From positions 1 through 23,454 of the IMG/VR virus record IMGVR_UViG_3300020395_000108: a DNA stretch of 23,454 nucleotides; one strand, given 5' to 3'. The first letter of the stretch is position 1, and every line of letters begins with the position of its first letter. Below the pieces are notes generated by a model. That model did not search any database. It was not told the DNA's origin and saw nothing but the letters and a program-made list of their open reading frames with translations. Below, piece after piece: positions 1 to 11,500 of the stretch. Origin of the DNA: a virus. A program made the translations under genes and the position numbers.

Positions 1-3000
1 TGAGACTTAAATAAAGATCCTAAAGCAGGTTGTGTTGTGACAGTTGTGCTAGTGGCCACCTCTGTTTCACCAAGTTTAGATGCCCATACAAGATAATCAA
101 TAGAGTCTGTCTCAAGAACAAGAGCATACTCAGTATCATTCTGTAGATAGACAGGATAATCAAACTTGAAGTTAGTTGGAGTAGTAGAATTGGTAACACC
201 AGTTTGATCAGTAGAAATACCCATACGAACTGCTGGTGTATCAATAGTAATAGAAGATTCAATTACAGCACCAGAGTTACCTGTACCAGTTCCTCTAATA
301 ATAACTGCTGGTGGTTCTGTATACTCAGAACCAGATAAGATAATATCAGAATGATAAACTTTACCATTAGAAACTCTAACTGTGGCAGTAGCACCACCAC
401 CGCCAGGTAATTGTGGACTTTCTAAAGTTATGATTGCAGAATCATATGATGTTCCAGTATTACTTACAGTCAAACCTGTAACTCTACCAGAATCTTTTAC
501 TATCTTAAGAGTGTTGGATGTATTATTTGCATTATTAGCAGCAACAATTGATGGTACAGTTAATGTTTCATCTTGTTTAAATGCTGTTCCAGTATGATTA
601 TCTAATACCAATGTATAGATTTGATCATTAGTTAATGAGAATATACCAGTAGTTGAAGCTATCAATTCAATATTATTCTTGTCAAATACACGTGAAACAG
701 GACCAGAACCATTAGATGATTGACCAGTAACTTTTTCTCCTTTAGTTACTTCAAGTGTGTCACTAGCAAGAACTCTTAGATATGTGTCAGGATTAAGAAC
801 CTTTTGTGTGCCAGGTATAATGTTCTTACCTGGTTTTCCATTTTGAATATCAGTTAGATATACTCTAATTGGAATATTAGAACTCTTAGTAGAGAAGAAT
901 AGATCAACACTAGTAGTAAATACACCACCATCAAATCCCTCAACAGTAAATGTTTGAGCAAGTGGATTTGGTTTAACTGGATTCTCTGTATTACTATCTG
1001 TTACCTGTGTACCTTCATTTGCCTTAAAGAATGCAGGTGATGTAGATACAATAGAAGAAGGATTCTCAGGTAGAAGACCAGTTGCATAGTACTTAACTTC
1101 TGCATATGTCTCTACTGTATCCTTATCAGCATCGGTAGAACTTGATGTAAATCTAATAGTCTTGACACCAGTTGTAAATCTAATTTCACTAGCACTAGTA
1201 TCATAATCTAAATTAGCAGCATCACCAGTCCATACACTTGCTTCCCTAGGAGGTAATCCAGCAGGAATTAAGATAACACCACTAGCATTACCATTCTCAT
1301 CGGTAACAATAGGTGTATTGAAAGAAGATAAAGAATTACCAGCAATACCTGTATACTTAGAATCAGCATTAACCCAACGTGAAACATCCTGTCCTTCCAT
1401 GAATGGATATATTCTTGTGTTTGGTTTAAGACGATTAATTACATAATTAACAGGAACACTTCTGGCAAAGAATGACAGAGAAGTAGCTACAACATTAGAT
1501 CCAACTCCTTTAGTAGAAAGTCCTTTTCCAATCTCATTGTTGTCAGGACTTACGTTTGATGAACTAGAAACAGAAGCATTAGTAACATTAGAACCTGATA
1601 CATCACTATTTGTGTCGCTGAAAGAATCAATATTAAAGAATGATCTATTTGCACCTATCCAATTAACTTTATATGAATTATAAAGACTAGAGAATGCATC
1701 CTTTAAATTATCTTTAGCAAGGAATATTGAATATAGATTGGTATTATTATCAGTGACAAGTGGTGCAACACTAGTGTCATACCAAGCATCTACATTAGGA
1801 CCAACAAACGAATCACCAGCATATTGTAATACTACAAATGGGTTAGGATTGATTGTCTTAGTTGCAAAATCATTTCCTAATACTTTTAATTCTGTAAATG
1901 GTAATGTAACACGATCAGTATTTCTTACATAACCAGAAGAATTTCTCTGATCATCTCTAGTATTAACTTCTACCAATCCAAAAGAATCTTCCTTTGTTTG
2001 AGGTCGCATTACAGATTGTTGTGTATCAACAGAACACTTATAATCAATTGATTGTAATGAACCAATCTTATGAGTCTCAAAATTGTCTACAATGAAACCA
2101 CTCTTGAATCTGTTATTACCATTACCATCAATAACCTGCATATTGAGTGCTTGCTGCTCAAGAATGCTTAACGTGGTGTAATATTCTAGACGCTCAATAC
2201 GTTTTTCTAGTTTACCAATATCACGCATTGTATAGCGTTTATGATCAACTGGTACAATTCTTACATCCTTACTTGTTTGAGTGAATGCTGGTACGTACAT
2301 GTAGTACAAAGCAATAGCATCCTCAATTGGATCTGGTTTGGTTGGATTTAAAGAAGAATTACCTTCCTTAATATGGAATTTACCTTTCTTATCTAAGAAC
2401 AATCCATCAATTCTACTAAGATATTGTGTTTGTGAGAATGAGAAAGTATATTCAAGATTTGAATCTGGTGCAGGTGTACTAGAAACAATTCCACCACCAC
2501 CAGCAAAAGACCTACTATTAGATGAACCTAATAAAGAAGTATCTTGATATCCTGATATAATAGCATCATTATCTACCTTTGGTCTGAAATCTAATACATC
2601 ACCCAAAGATATTTTACCTAAAGCAGGTGAATTGTATGTTGGAATCTCATCAGCACCAACACCAGCTTCATGTAAATATGAATCAACTGTACAGAAGTCA
2701 CCAGTTGTGTGATCAAAGTAATCAAATGCAATTAATAATTGACCAGTTGGTGCTTCAAATCCAGGCTTCAATATGATTCTTGATACATCATATACAGTAT
2801 CTCTTTGCCCATTATCAAATGTATACCTGTTAGTAACGTCAGTTCCACTTACAAGATTACCAGATGCATCAACAGTTGGAGCATCTTGTGAAGAACCTTC
2901 ATAAACATACCTAAGTTTAAAAGCATCAGCATATGTAAATGTCTCTACACTTTGAGTATCATAGTTCTTTCCTCTAAAAGGAATAACCCTATCACCAGGT

Positions 3001-6000
3001 GATTGAATTACAATTCTAGTATTAAGTTTTGCTGTCTTAAGTCTTGGTTTTGCCTTAGTTACTTCAAGAGTAGCACTCAACTTTAACTTAGGAAATTTTG
3101 TATAGTTAGATGCATCACCACCAAAGAATGTCTGTGGCAAACTAAGTACAACACTACCAGATGTTAAACCACTAGCAGAATCAGTAGAAGCACTAATATC
3201 AACTTGATCTGATGTAATATAAACTATATCACCTTTTTCAATATCAGTTGCACTTCCTTCATCTAAAATTGTAATTAGGAAATTACTTTCATTAAATGAA
3301 ACAAATCTTTGAGTACCAAATGGTAATTGAGCAGTGAAGGTAATACTACCACCACTAGAACTACCAGTACTTACAAAATCTCTTCTTACATAATGAACAA
3401 TCTTAGAATCTTCACTACTTGCTACAATAGAAGAAACTTCTTTTGTTCCTGTCTTATAAAGTAATGTTCCTTGATTGAAGTTTACAATAGAAGGACGTAT
3501 TCTAACAACACTCGTGTTACTTACATCATCAGGTAATGCTCTATCAAAATAAATTCTTGACTTCAATACACCAGATGGTTCTGTTGCATATTGAACAATA
3601 CAACGAACAATAGTATCTGTAGTATCAGAGAATTGTACAATATCTCCTTGTTGTAGTATCTTTGTACTATCACCACCAAAACCATTACACTCAATAAACT
3701 TATTACCCTTTACACCACTAAATGTAAAGTTTGTTACAGAAATAACTTCAGCATACTTTTCATTGTTGATTTCAATATCAGCTGTAAATACATTAGCATT
3801 ACCAGAACCAAATTCTGAATAGAATGATTTGACGTTCTGAGGGGTGTATGTAGTTACTGAGTTTCTAACAAGAACTGGAGTAATCTTTGCAACCTTTGTG
3901 GGTTCAGATTTTCCTTCTGCCTGATTGATTATCACAACAGGAGGTTTTGCATATTCTGTTTTTACAAATTCTCTACTTACAATAGTTGCCTGTAATACTT
4001 TCTTACTGGTTGGTATATTAAGTTTGATCTTAGAAGAATCAAAATCAACTCCATCAATCTTTATTGAAGATCCACTCTCATAACCAACACCAGGGAAAGT
4101 AATGATAAAATGTGATATTGTATTATCTTGAGCAATTCTAACAGAATTGTTATTTTCATCTCTAATAATTTCACCACTCTTAAAGTTTCCAAAAAGAGTT
4201 TTAACCATCAAAGTTTTATTTTTGCTATATGATCCAGTTGAAGAACCTTCTATAACACCATAAGCACCGCTTGTAATACCGTAGATATACTTTCCAGTTA
4301 GAAATCCACCTGTTCCTTCAATTGAATCGTCTAAGAGAATTTTAGTAAAGAATTGAGGATCAAAATAAGATAAACCAAATACACTGTTATAAACAGCAGT
4401 ACCGTCATTTTTTCTACCTTTAGAAAGAATAATATCAGTATCAGTATTGAATCCTGTTCCCCTATCTACCAATGTAAAGTTGCTTGGTTTAGCAATACCA
4501 ACAACAGGTGTTATTGTCTCATTGTAGTCTCTTATAATACCAAATCTATTCTGATCATTCTCTCCATCTATTTGAGTTCTGAATAATTCTCTATTTCCAG
4601 AATCACTAGAATTTTCACTATCATATTCAGTAAAAAACTTATCAAGAAGATTCTTGTCACCTTTAAGTGTTAATTCAAGATATGTTTTTGCTGAAAAAGC
4701 AGGATCATCTAATTCAGGTCTAGAAACCTCAGAGTAACCAATAACATCAATTGAACTAATGGTATTAGGAATACCGCTTGTATTTCTTCCTTGTACCCAA
4801 TAAAGTGTTGATAATGCTGCCAATCTTGCATCAAATGTATCTGTAGCACCTACACCAGATATAGATGATACTGTTACTGTAATAGCAGCACCCCCACCAG
4901 CACCTAGAAGTCCATCAGAGATACTTAAAGTGTCTGTAGCAGCATATCCTGTACCTGCTACATTCAACGTCACTGTAGGCGTTCCATCTGCTCCTACAAC
5001 AACATCAAATGTTGCACCAGCTCCAGATCCTGTAGATGTTGTTGCTGCAATATTAAGATATGTTCCAGCAGTTCTATTTGCATCAGCAGCACCATCATTA
5101 GTAAAAGTTCCAATACCACTAGCAGCACCATTTAATGTACTTAAATTTACACTAGAATCTTTTTCTACATAAACAGTTTTAACTCCTGTATTTTGATCAA
5201 AGAAAGAACCTCTACGAGATACAGTCTGCTTTGAATCATTAGAACCCTCAGTTCCACTTAAACCAATACTTCCATCATTAAAAACAGAAGATAAAAATAC
5301 ATTAGGATATGCAGTTAAATCACCACCATCAGCATTAAGTGGTGTGCTTCCATATGTGTTTGTAATTCTATAAGTAGGAAGTCCAGAAGTCTTTAAACGA
5401 ATATCAGATCTATCAAGAGTTTCTCTTGCTTTGGATATAGGAAGATATTTTGTCTCCTTATTAACAATCTCAAAACCTTTTACGTATGCTTTACCAGAAC
5501 CAACGCTTGCAAGTAATTTACCTTTTGCATCATCTACTGTAAGACCATTAACCTTACCAAATTCATCAGCAGAATATACTCCTAAGTTACCTTCATTCTG
5601 ATAATATTCTCTAACATCCAAAGAAAAATCTTCAACAATATAATCTCCAGACTCATCATAAGTCCTTCTTGCTAAAGTTTGCTCTATAAGATTATAATCT
5701 GTTTGTGTTATTTGAGATTGTACAGATCCACTCTTAACTGTAAGAATCTGAATAAAATTCTTTTCTGTAGTTGCATTTAAATCATACTTGACTAAATCAA
5801 GAACAATCTTTAATCTATTTGCACCTGGTGCAGAATAATTATTAGATCCAATAGCATTGTCATATAAAGAAGCATCTTCTTCTGCTGTTACAATACTTTC
5901 GCTAATCTTAAAACCAACCTTTGCAGATGGTTTATTGTAATACTTATCAACTATAAGAAGTTGTTCCGCATTTCTTACAAAATATCCATTAACAAAGTAA

Positions 6001-6626
6001 ATACCTTCTTCTACTTTAACAGCAGAAGCAAATCCCATTGCAGGACTTTCTAATGTTGCCGATGCACCTGTGTCAGGATCAGTAACAGAAATACTAGTAG
6101 GAAGTACGCTTCCATCGGTTCCAACCACCATCAGTGGTGTATTAACGCCATCTACGACCTCTAGGGTCTCACCTTGTCTAAATGTATCTTCATTAGACGC
6201 ATCACCACTATTTGTATAATTTACATATAAAACATCAGAAGCAGTTTCTGTTGCTACATTAGCATCAATAACAGTTCCTGTTACTCCAGAAGTATTACCC
6301 TTAAGAACCAATCCTTTTAGTTGGGTAATATCATACTTCTTGTAAACGATCTTACCATTTACATTTATAGGTATTTCGGATACAGAAGATAACTTCACAT
6401 AAGGAAGTTTGGTATTAATTCCTACTTCACCAGGAATGACAAGTTCACCTTGTTTAAAAGAGTACTTACCAAAACTTTCAATCTGATTCTGAAGAATAGA
6501 TTGCAGCTGAGTTAACTCTCTCGCCTGAATTGAATATCCAGGACGAAAGAGTACTTTGTAGAAATTTTTATCTTGTGTGAAATCTTCGTAGTATGGAGCT
6601 ACATTTAGGTTTGTCTTCTGAGGCAT
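1..6626 (-). CDS. DUF4815-type large virion structural protein (3' end outside window)
   Basis: One frame stays open from the ATG at 6626 to the left edge, about 2208 codons, with the C-terminus beyond the window. The N-terminus contains NVAPYYEDF, then VLFRPGYSIQARELTQLQS and FGKYSFKQGELVIPG. I recognise this as the DUF4815 opening found in structural proteins of marine T4-like phages. Near residues 1290-1330 is a FDYFDHTTGDFCTVDSYL-like stretch. Around 1880-1925 is PLAQTFTVEGFDGGVF followed by TSVDLFF, and around 2150-2190 FDYPVYLQNDTEYALVLETD, both usual near the C-terminus of such proteins, so little is probably missing. GTGY/GSEY beta modules lie near residues 545-575 and 2040-2130. It starts 32 nt after gp8 and occupies the T4 gp9/gp10 position. 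I infer a peripheral baseplate or fibre-connecting component; I see no clear sequence match to T4 gp9 or gp10. Confidence 0.85.
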   Translation of the reverse strand, partial: MPQKTNLNVAPYYEDFTQDKNFYKVLFRPGYSIQARELTQLQSILQNQIESFGKYSFKQGELVIPGEVGINTKLPYVKLSSVSEIPINVNGKIVYKKYDITQLKGLVLKGNTSGVTGTVIDANVATETASDVLYVNYTNSGDASNEDTFRQGETLEVVDGVNTPLMVVGTDGSVLPTSISVTDPDTGASATLESPAMGFASAVKVEEGIYFVNGYFVRNAEQLLIVDKYYNKPSAKVGFKISESIVTAEEDASLYDNAIGSNNYSAPGANRLKIVLDLVKYDLNATTEKNFIQILTVKSGSVQSQITQTDYNLIEQTLARRTYDESGDYIVEDFSLDVREYYQNEGNLGVYSADEFGKVNGLTVDDAKGKLLASVGSGKAYVKGFEIVNKETKYLPISKARETLDRSDIRLKTSGLPTYRITNTYGSTPLNADGGDLTAYPNVFLSSVFNDGSIGLSGTEGSNDSKQTVSRRGSFFDQNTGVKTVYVEKDSSVNLSTLNGAASGIGTFTNDGAADANRTAGTYLNIAATTSTGSGAGATFDVVVGADGTPTVTLNVAGTGYAATDTLSISDGLLGAGGGAAITVTVSSISGVGATDTFDARLAALSTLYWVQGRNTSGIPNTISSIDVIGYSEVSRPELDDPAFSAKTYLELTLKGDKNLLDKFFTEYDSENSSDSGNRELFRTQIDGENDQNRFGIIRDYNETITPVVGIAKPSNFTLVDRGTGFNTDTDIILSKGRKNDGTAVYNSVFGLSYFDPQFFTKILLDDSIEGTGGFLTGKYIYGITSGAYGVIEGSSTGSYSKNKTLMVKTLFGNFKSGEIIRDENNNSVRIAQDNTISHFIITFPGVGYESGSSIKIDGVDFDSSKIKLNIPTSKKVLQATIVSREFVKTEYAKPPVVIINQAEGKSEPTKVAKITPVLVRNSVTTYTPQNVKSFYSEFGSGNANVFTADIEINNEKYAEVISVTNFTFSGVKGNKFIECNGFGGDSTKILQQGDIVQFSDTTDTIVRCIVQYATEPSGVLKSRIYFDRALPDDVSNTSVVRIRPSIVNFNQGTLLYKTGTKEVSSIVASSEDSKIVHYVRRDFVSTGSSSGGSITFTAQLPFGTQRFVSFNESNFLITILDEGSATDIEKGDIVYITSDQVDISASTDSASGLTSGSVVLSLPQTFFGGDASNYTKFPKLKLSATLEVTKAKPRLKTAKLNTRIVIQSPGDRVIPFRGKNYDTQSVETFTYADAFKLRYVYEGSSQDAPTVDASGNLVSGTDVTNRYTFDNGQRDTVYDVSRIILKPGFEAPTGQLLIAFDYFDHTTGDFCTVDSYLHEAGVGADEIPTYNSPALGKISLGDVLDFRPKVDNDAIISGYQDTSLLGSSNSRSFAGGGGIVSSTPAPDSNLEYTFSFSQTQYLSRIDGLFLDKKGKFHIKEGNSSLNPTKPDPIEDAIALYYMYVPAFTQTSKDVRIVPVDHKRYTMRDIGKLEKRIERLEYYTTLSILEQQALNMQVIDGNGNNRFKSGFIVDNFETHKIGSLQSIDYKCSVDTQQSVMRPQTKEDSFGLVEVNTRDDQRNSSGYVRNTDRVTLPFTELKVLGNDFATKTINPNPFVVLQYAGDSFVGPNVDAWYDTSVAPLVTDNNTNLYSIFLAKDNLKDAFSSLYNSYKVNWIGANRSFFNIDSFSDTNSDVSGSNVTNASVSSSSNVSPDNNEIGKGLSTKGVGSNVVATSLSFFARSVPVNYVINRLKPNTRIYPFMEGQDVSRWVNADSKYTGIAGNSLSSFNTPIVTDENGNASGVILIPAGLPPREASVWTGDAANLDYDTSASEIRFTTGVKTIRFTSSSTDADKDTVETYAEVKYYATGLLPENPSSIVSTSPAFFKANEGTQVTDSNTENPVKPNPLAQTFTVEGFDGGVFTTSVDLFFSTKSSNIPIRVYLTDIQNGKPGKNIIPGTQKVLNPDTYLRVLASDTLEVTKGEKVTGQSSNGSGPVSRVFDKNNIELIASTTGIFSLTNDQIYTLVLDNHTGTAFKQDETLTVPSIVAANNANNTSNTLKIVKDSGRVTGLTVSNTGTSYDSAIITLESPQLPGGGGATATVRVSNGKVYHSDIILSGSEYTEPPAVIIRGTGTGNSGAVIESSITIDTPAVRMGISTDQTGVTNSTTPTNFKFDYPVYLQNDTEYALVLETDSIDYLVWASKLGETEVATSTTVTTQPALGSLFKS

Positions 6627-6658
6627 CTCACTGTTCTTCTAACTTTGGATTGGATAAA

Positions 6659-8452
6659 TTAGAATTCAATTACAAGCTTGATGTCCTCAATTTGGTCAGC
6701 AGCTCTTGTAATCTGTCTTCTGTTCTCTATGTATACTATATCTCCAGAGTTGGGTTCAATCTCAGCAGATGCTTTACCTTCTACAAAAGAAACATCAGCA
6801 ACTACTGAAGGAGTACCAGAAGTACCTTCTGTAGTAACAACATTTCTTGATGCAGCAGATTCAGCACCAACAACAGCATTTGCAGCATTAGATTCAAATG
6901 CAAGAACAACACCAGCATCGGTGTGTACAGTAGGAGATTGGAAGTACTTAACAATCTGGTTAGTAGAATCCCAAGAAACAACAGTTCCTTTAGCAGTACC
7001 ACCAGTTACTGTCTGTGATATAACTTCATCAACAACATAATCATTACCAGTTCCATTAACTTTTAATGCATGGGTTCCACGTAATGTGCTATTAGAAGCA
7101 TACGTTGTAGTACCATAGTCATATGGATCTTGAATAATTCCTATTCTACGGAAATCGTTATCAACAGGGAAATCACCTTGTCCTTCTGCATATGTTAGAC
7201 GAATATTCGTCATCACTCTTTTAGCAAAGAGTTCTACATCAGCATTAGAACCATGTCCACCTTCAGGTGAAATTACAGTTTCAATATATGCGGAACCAGT
7301 GAATGCACTAGGATTTGTTGTAAGAGCACTATCAGTAAATACTGTAGTTGTGGTTAGGATTAGATTACCATATGTGTAACCAGAACCAGCTGCCTCCATA
7401 GAAGCAGATGTTACCTCACCAGAAGCATTGGTTTGGAACTTAACAATAGCACCAGTACCATCACCCTTAACTGGAGTGTATAATGTAGCAGTAGCAGGAA
7501 GACCTGTTCCAGCATCTCTAACTACAGCAACGTGAATACCACCATCAACAGCAAGTGCTTCTACAGCAGTTCTAGATGCGTCAGTTGCAGCAGCAACAGG
7601 CATAAAGTCTGTTGATAAGAAAGCAAGAACATCACCTGTTGAAAGTGTAAATAGATGCTTCCAAATATATCCAGCAGTACCAGCAGGTTCTGTGTATACA
7701 CCAGTAGCACTATCAAATGTACCCTGACCAGCAGTAGGTTGAGACTTTGGTTCGTAGGTTACATTCTGACCAGCAGTATTTGTAGGATCTTGACCATTAT
7801 AAAGACACTTAAAGACTTCATACTGAGAGTTCATTACATAGAACTTAGATCCAGATAAAGAACTAGCACCTAAAGCAGTTGATGTACCAATTGCACCGCC
7901 ACCACCAGGTGTTGATGCATAGTTTGGACGGTACATATCAAACTTTGGATTCGTTTGTGTATTCCAATTATAACGAGGAGTAACTAAACGGGCATTATCA
8001 CTAAGAATACGTTTGGCAGCGATTATCTCATCATATACGTCACCCTTTTCTTCAGCATTATCTAGAGGGACAGGTGGAACTTCCTCTGTCGCATATCTAT
8101 AAGTTCCTGTCTTAGCAGTTGCAGTACCATTAGTAATGACAGTTCCAAATGAAGGAGTTGCAGTTGCTGTAGGAAGAATAGTATTTAAAAGAAGACTGTT
8201 TGGGTAAACTGCCTCCACTGTTCCTTTGAATGTAGCAGTGTTAACATCGTTACCTTCGTAAACGACATCATTAACTGCAAAGGTTCCGCTTACATTGAAT
8301 ATTTCAAGGTAACCGTTCCATGAAGAAGACTTTCCAACAAAGAAATACATTCTAGTACGATCAGCTGAGGCATCATCTGCACCTTCACCTAATGATTCTA
8401 AAAATTGTTTCGCATTGAAAATTCTAAATTTTTCTGAAATAATAGCTGCCAT
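6659..8452 (-). CDS. 8: Baseplate wedge subunit gp8
   Basis: 597 aa, against about 334 in T4 gp8; the extra length appears spread as beta-rich insertions. The N-terminus (SEKFRIFNAKQFLESLGEG, residues about 6-24, then TRMYFFVGKSSSW) matches the gp8 pattern of a short helix followed by a TxxYFFVGRxxxW strand. Further gp8 landmarks are RLVTPRYNW, a YEVFKCLYNG strand, AGYIWKHLFTLSTGDVL, RRIGIIQDPY, and the C-terminal GDIVYIENRRQITRAADQIE ending in KLVIEF. The last aligns with T4 gp8 GEMIYMENRPPI followed by DQTEEI. A GSGYTYGNL module near the middle resembles modules in the neighbouring large proteins. In T4 gp8 binds gp7 and gp10 in the baseplate wedge. The gene has its own late-promoter box 48 nt upstream and sits between the gp7-position protein and the DUF4815 protein. 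Confidence 0.93.
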   Translation of the reverse strand: MAAIISEKFRIFNAKQFLESLGEGADDASADRTRMYFFVGKSSSWNGYLEIFNVSGTFAVNDVVYEGNDVNTATFKGTVEAVYPNSLLLNTILPTATATPSFGTVITNGTATAKTGTYRYATEEVPPVPLDNAEEKGDVYDEIIAAKRILSDNARLVTPRYNWNTQTNPKFDMYRPNYASTPGGGGAIGTSTALGASSLSGSKFYVMNSQYEVFKCLYNGQDPTNTAGQNVTYEPKSQPTAGQGTFDSATGVYTEPAGTAGYIWKHLFTLSTGDVLAFLSTDFMPVAAATDASRTAVEALAVDGGIHVAVVRDAGTGLPATATLYTPVKGDGTGAIVKFQTNASGEVTSASMEAAGSGYTYGNLILTTTTVFTDSALTTNPSAFTGSAYIETVISPEGGHGSNADVELFAKRVMTNIRLTYAEGQGDFPVDNDFRRIGIIQDPYDYGTTTYASNSTLRGTHALKVNGTGNDYVVDEVISQTVTGGTAKGTVVSWDSTNQIVKYFQSPTVHTDAGVVLAFESNAANAVVGAESAASRNVVTTEGTSGTPSVVADVSFVEGKASAEIEPNSGDIVYIENRRQITRAADQIEDIKLVIEF

Positions 8453-8499
8453 AGCACTGAGTCTCGTTAAGTTCTTTAATATTAGACGAATCTAAGGTT

Positions 8500-8507
8500 T
8501 ATTTATA
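8500..8507 (-). promoter_or_regulatory. T4-type late promoter box upstream of gp8
   Basis: The minus strand reads TATAAATA here, an exact match to the T4 late-promoter core used with a phage sigma (gp55-type). It lies 5 nt after the stop codon of the giant gene (8512) and 48 nt before the gp8 ATG (8452), in the only noticeable gap of the wedge cluster. It probably drives gp8 and the DUF4815 gene. Confidence 0.75.
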
Positions 8508-8511
8508 CGTT

Positions 8512-11500
8512 TTAATTTGCGTTTCTTAAGAATGCTCCCACAGTATGACTCTCTATAGGAGAACCATCTACTCCACGTGAGCATCCAATGAAACGATCAC
8601 TTAGTTTACTGGTATAAGAAATAGTCTCTCTACCAATTAAAATTTTACCTGTTGCAGGGAATTTAGTAGTGTTTGCGTAAACTACTGCACCTGTTGCGAC
8701 ATATCCTGCACCATTCGCATCAGGGAGATCTGTAGTATCTAGTTGACTTAGATAGTTGTTGATAGTTGGATAGGCAACATTCATTGAATATTGACTACTA
8801 GACCATCCAGATCCAGCATAGTCAGAAAACTCTAATAACTGGAATCCATATCTATCAAACTCTTCAATGGTATACTCAGAAACTGAATGTCCTGCTTGAG
8901 ATAAAATATCTCCTGTATCCATAAATTTAGCACCTTCCCATTGGAAGAAAGCAGGTCTCATAGTAGTATTATGTAGCGGAGGAGGAGCAGAGTTATATGC
9001 TGGATTATAGAAACGGTGATCAACAAATCCCAACTGGTATGTAGTAGAAGATTCTCCACCTTCTCCTCCACCGCCACCGCCACCACCGCCTCCTCCCCCG
9101 TTTCCAGGGAATTTAGGACCAGGTAGTCTATTACCATTGACATCAATCCAACTATGGAATCCAACAGCAGCTTCATATGCTCCCAATTCAAGTATACTTG
9201 TTCCTTGAGAAGTAAGATCACCACAAGGAGGAACAGTTACAGAATCAACAACAGTTGGCCAGTATCTTACAATTTCTTGTGGAAGTGCTACTGGTGCAGG
9301 GAAGGTAAACGTAAGATCAAATGTATTAGTAATTTGAATCATACTACCAGTCCAAGTAGAATCTGCCCAAGGATATAATTTATGTGAATTATCAAAAGGA
9401 TCATCAGGAAGAGTAGGATTTCCTCCTCCTCCACCGCCTCCTCCACCGCCTCCACCGCCTCCACCACCACCGATTCCTCGGATAGGTGTGACTATGGAAA
9501 TGATGCTTAGGTTATCAACAAGAATATCATTCTCAAAACCTAATTCAATAAGACTATCAATCTTTCTACCATTTTTCTTAATTACTTTAAACTGTCTAGT
9601 AACAACAACTCTTGGTGCAGTTGTATAACCAGAACCAGCATCAGTAATAACAATATCAACTACAGTTCCTTTCTGTACTATAACTTCTGCCTTTGCACCA
9701 CCACCTTGTTTGTTAACAGGAAGGAATTGTAGTACAGGTGTACTATAGTACCCTCCAACAACACCAGAATCCTTATTCCAAGTTATAGCAGTTACTTTAC
9801 CATCTGTAACAGTACATTCAACACTTAGACCAGTTCCATAAGTGTCACCTGAATACTTGGTTACTAATACAGGTCCATGGAAACTATTTGATACATCACC
9901 ATCTACATTATAATTTTTAGGTGTTACATAACGAGGAAGTTTATTAACTGTTCTCCATTCTTGTTCACCATCAACTTTGATTAAATCACCATCAATTAAA
10001 TTAGCACCATTTCTATTTCTTTCAAAATATGCTTCATCTGCTCTAGGAGTACCATACAACCATCTAGCAGAATTTCTCTGCATTTGATTCTCGTTAAATC
10101 CATCCTTAACAGGAACAAGTGTATCTGTTGTTCCTGTTAATTCATATTCATCACTGAAGTCTGGTTTGCCAGCAAAGAATATATTTGATGCATCCAATGT
10201 CTGATTACTACCAGCAATGGTAACAATCAAAGTATTTGAAGTAGTTGTGTATAGTTTTACATTACCAATATACTTCTTAACACCACCAACCTTTTGATAT
10301 GCAACTTGATGATCATTATGTGATAAATTATACCAAGAAATCCAATTAATGAAATCATTAGGAGAACCAGCATCACATGTCAGTTTAAGTTCATTATAAT
10401 ATTGATTTCTTTCATAATCAAATAAAGTTAATGTTGTTTCAGACTCCCTACCATAAAGACTAATGATATGAACATTATTCTTTGGAGAAATAGGTCTCAT
10501 GAATCTAATAGAAGGTCCACTAATAACATAAGACTTATTTTCTATCTGTAATACACCATCTAAGAATACAAATACAAATGTACTATTATCAATAGATTTA
10601 ATATCATTATTATTGTCTACAATTAAGAATGGACCTGTTCCAGCACTATTAATACTAATACTAAACTTATTATATGATCCAATACCTTGACCAAAGAATC
10701 TTTCAACTGCTAAACCTTCATATACAGTCTTAGTATTCTTTGACTGACCCCATATAGGAGGTTTTGAGAATACAATCTTATTAGGTATTGATGATCTATC
10801 AATACTATATGCATCTCCAACTTGTAGAACACCACTTAAAGCAATCCACAAATCTTCATTTGTTTCAGTATCAACTGGTTTACCATCTTCATAATACAAA
10901 TCAAATATAGTATTCTCACCATTAAAATAATCTGGATATCCAACTTCAACAGAACCAGGACCAGTAGTAAGAATAACTCTTATAACTTCAGATAAGGTAT
11001 CCAAAGCAGAAAGAACATCTGCACACTTAACAGGACCACTATCAGTTAAGATATCATTATCAATAAATCCACCTGTTAGTTCATTGTTTATTGCTTCTTT
11101 AGCAAGTCCAACAGCATATTGGAACGCTTCTATTGTTGGTTCTAATTCACCATCAATATAATCTAAAAGACCGTTGTTGAAATATTTCTCTAGAGAAACT
11201 TTTGTCTTTTCATTACCACCAAACCTTATATCATGTGCTAATGCATCTACTATAAATCCAATGTCTCTAAAACATTTTGTACTTAATGAGTTCCAAGCAA
11301 GTGTAGGATGGACAGTCTTTATATGTGTGAGTGTTGAATCCTGAATAAATTCTTTGTTCCTTTCAATCTGATTAGAAGCATCTAACCATCTACCATTTCT
11401 TTGGAAGATATTTCTAATTTTCTTTAAGTATTTGGTACTTAAATTATTACTCTTAAATTGGAATTTTTTAGCATAGAAAGAAACTCCTTCTAATGGTGCT

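Noticed and set aside
20-262. Minus-strand 80-aa leucine-rich ORF
   Set aside because: It is an alternate frame inside the DUF4815 gene; the leucine richness comes from the AT-rich complementary codons, not from a membrane protein.
8958-9224. 88-aa ORF opposite frame of the giant gene tail
   Set aside because: Valine/leucine runs result from reading the polyglycine codons in another frame.
9064-9471. CRISPR or simple DNA repeat array
   Set aside because: The repeated triplets are mixed glycine codons in frame with a long gene; there are no spacer-repeat units.
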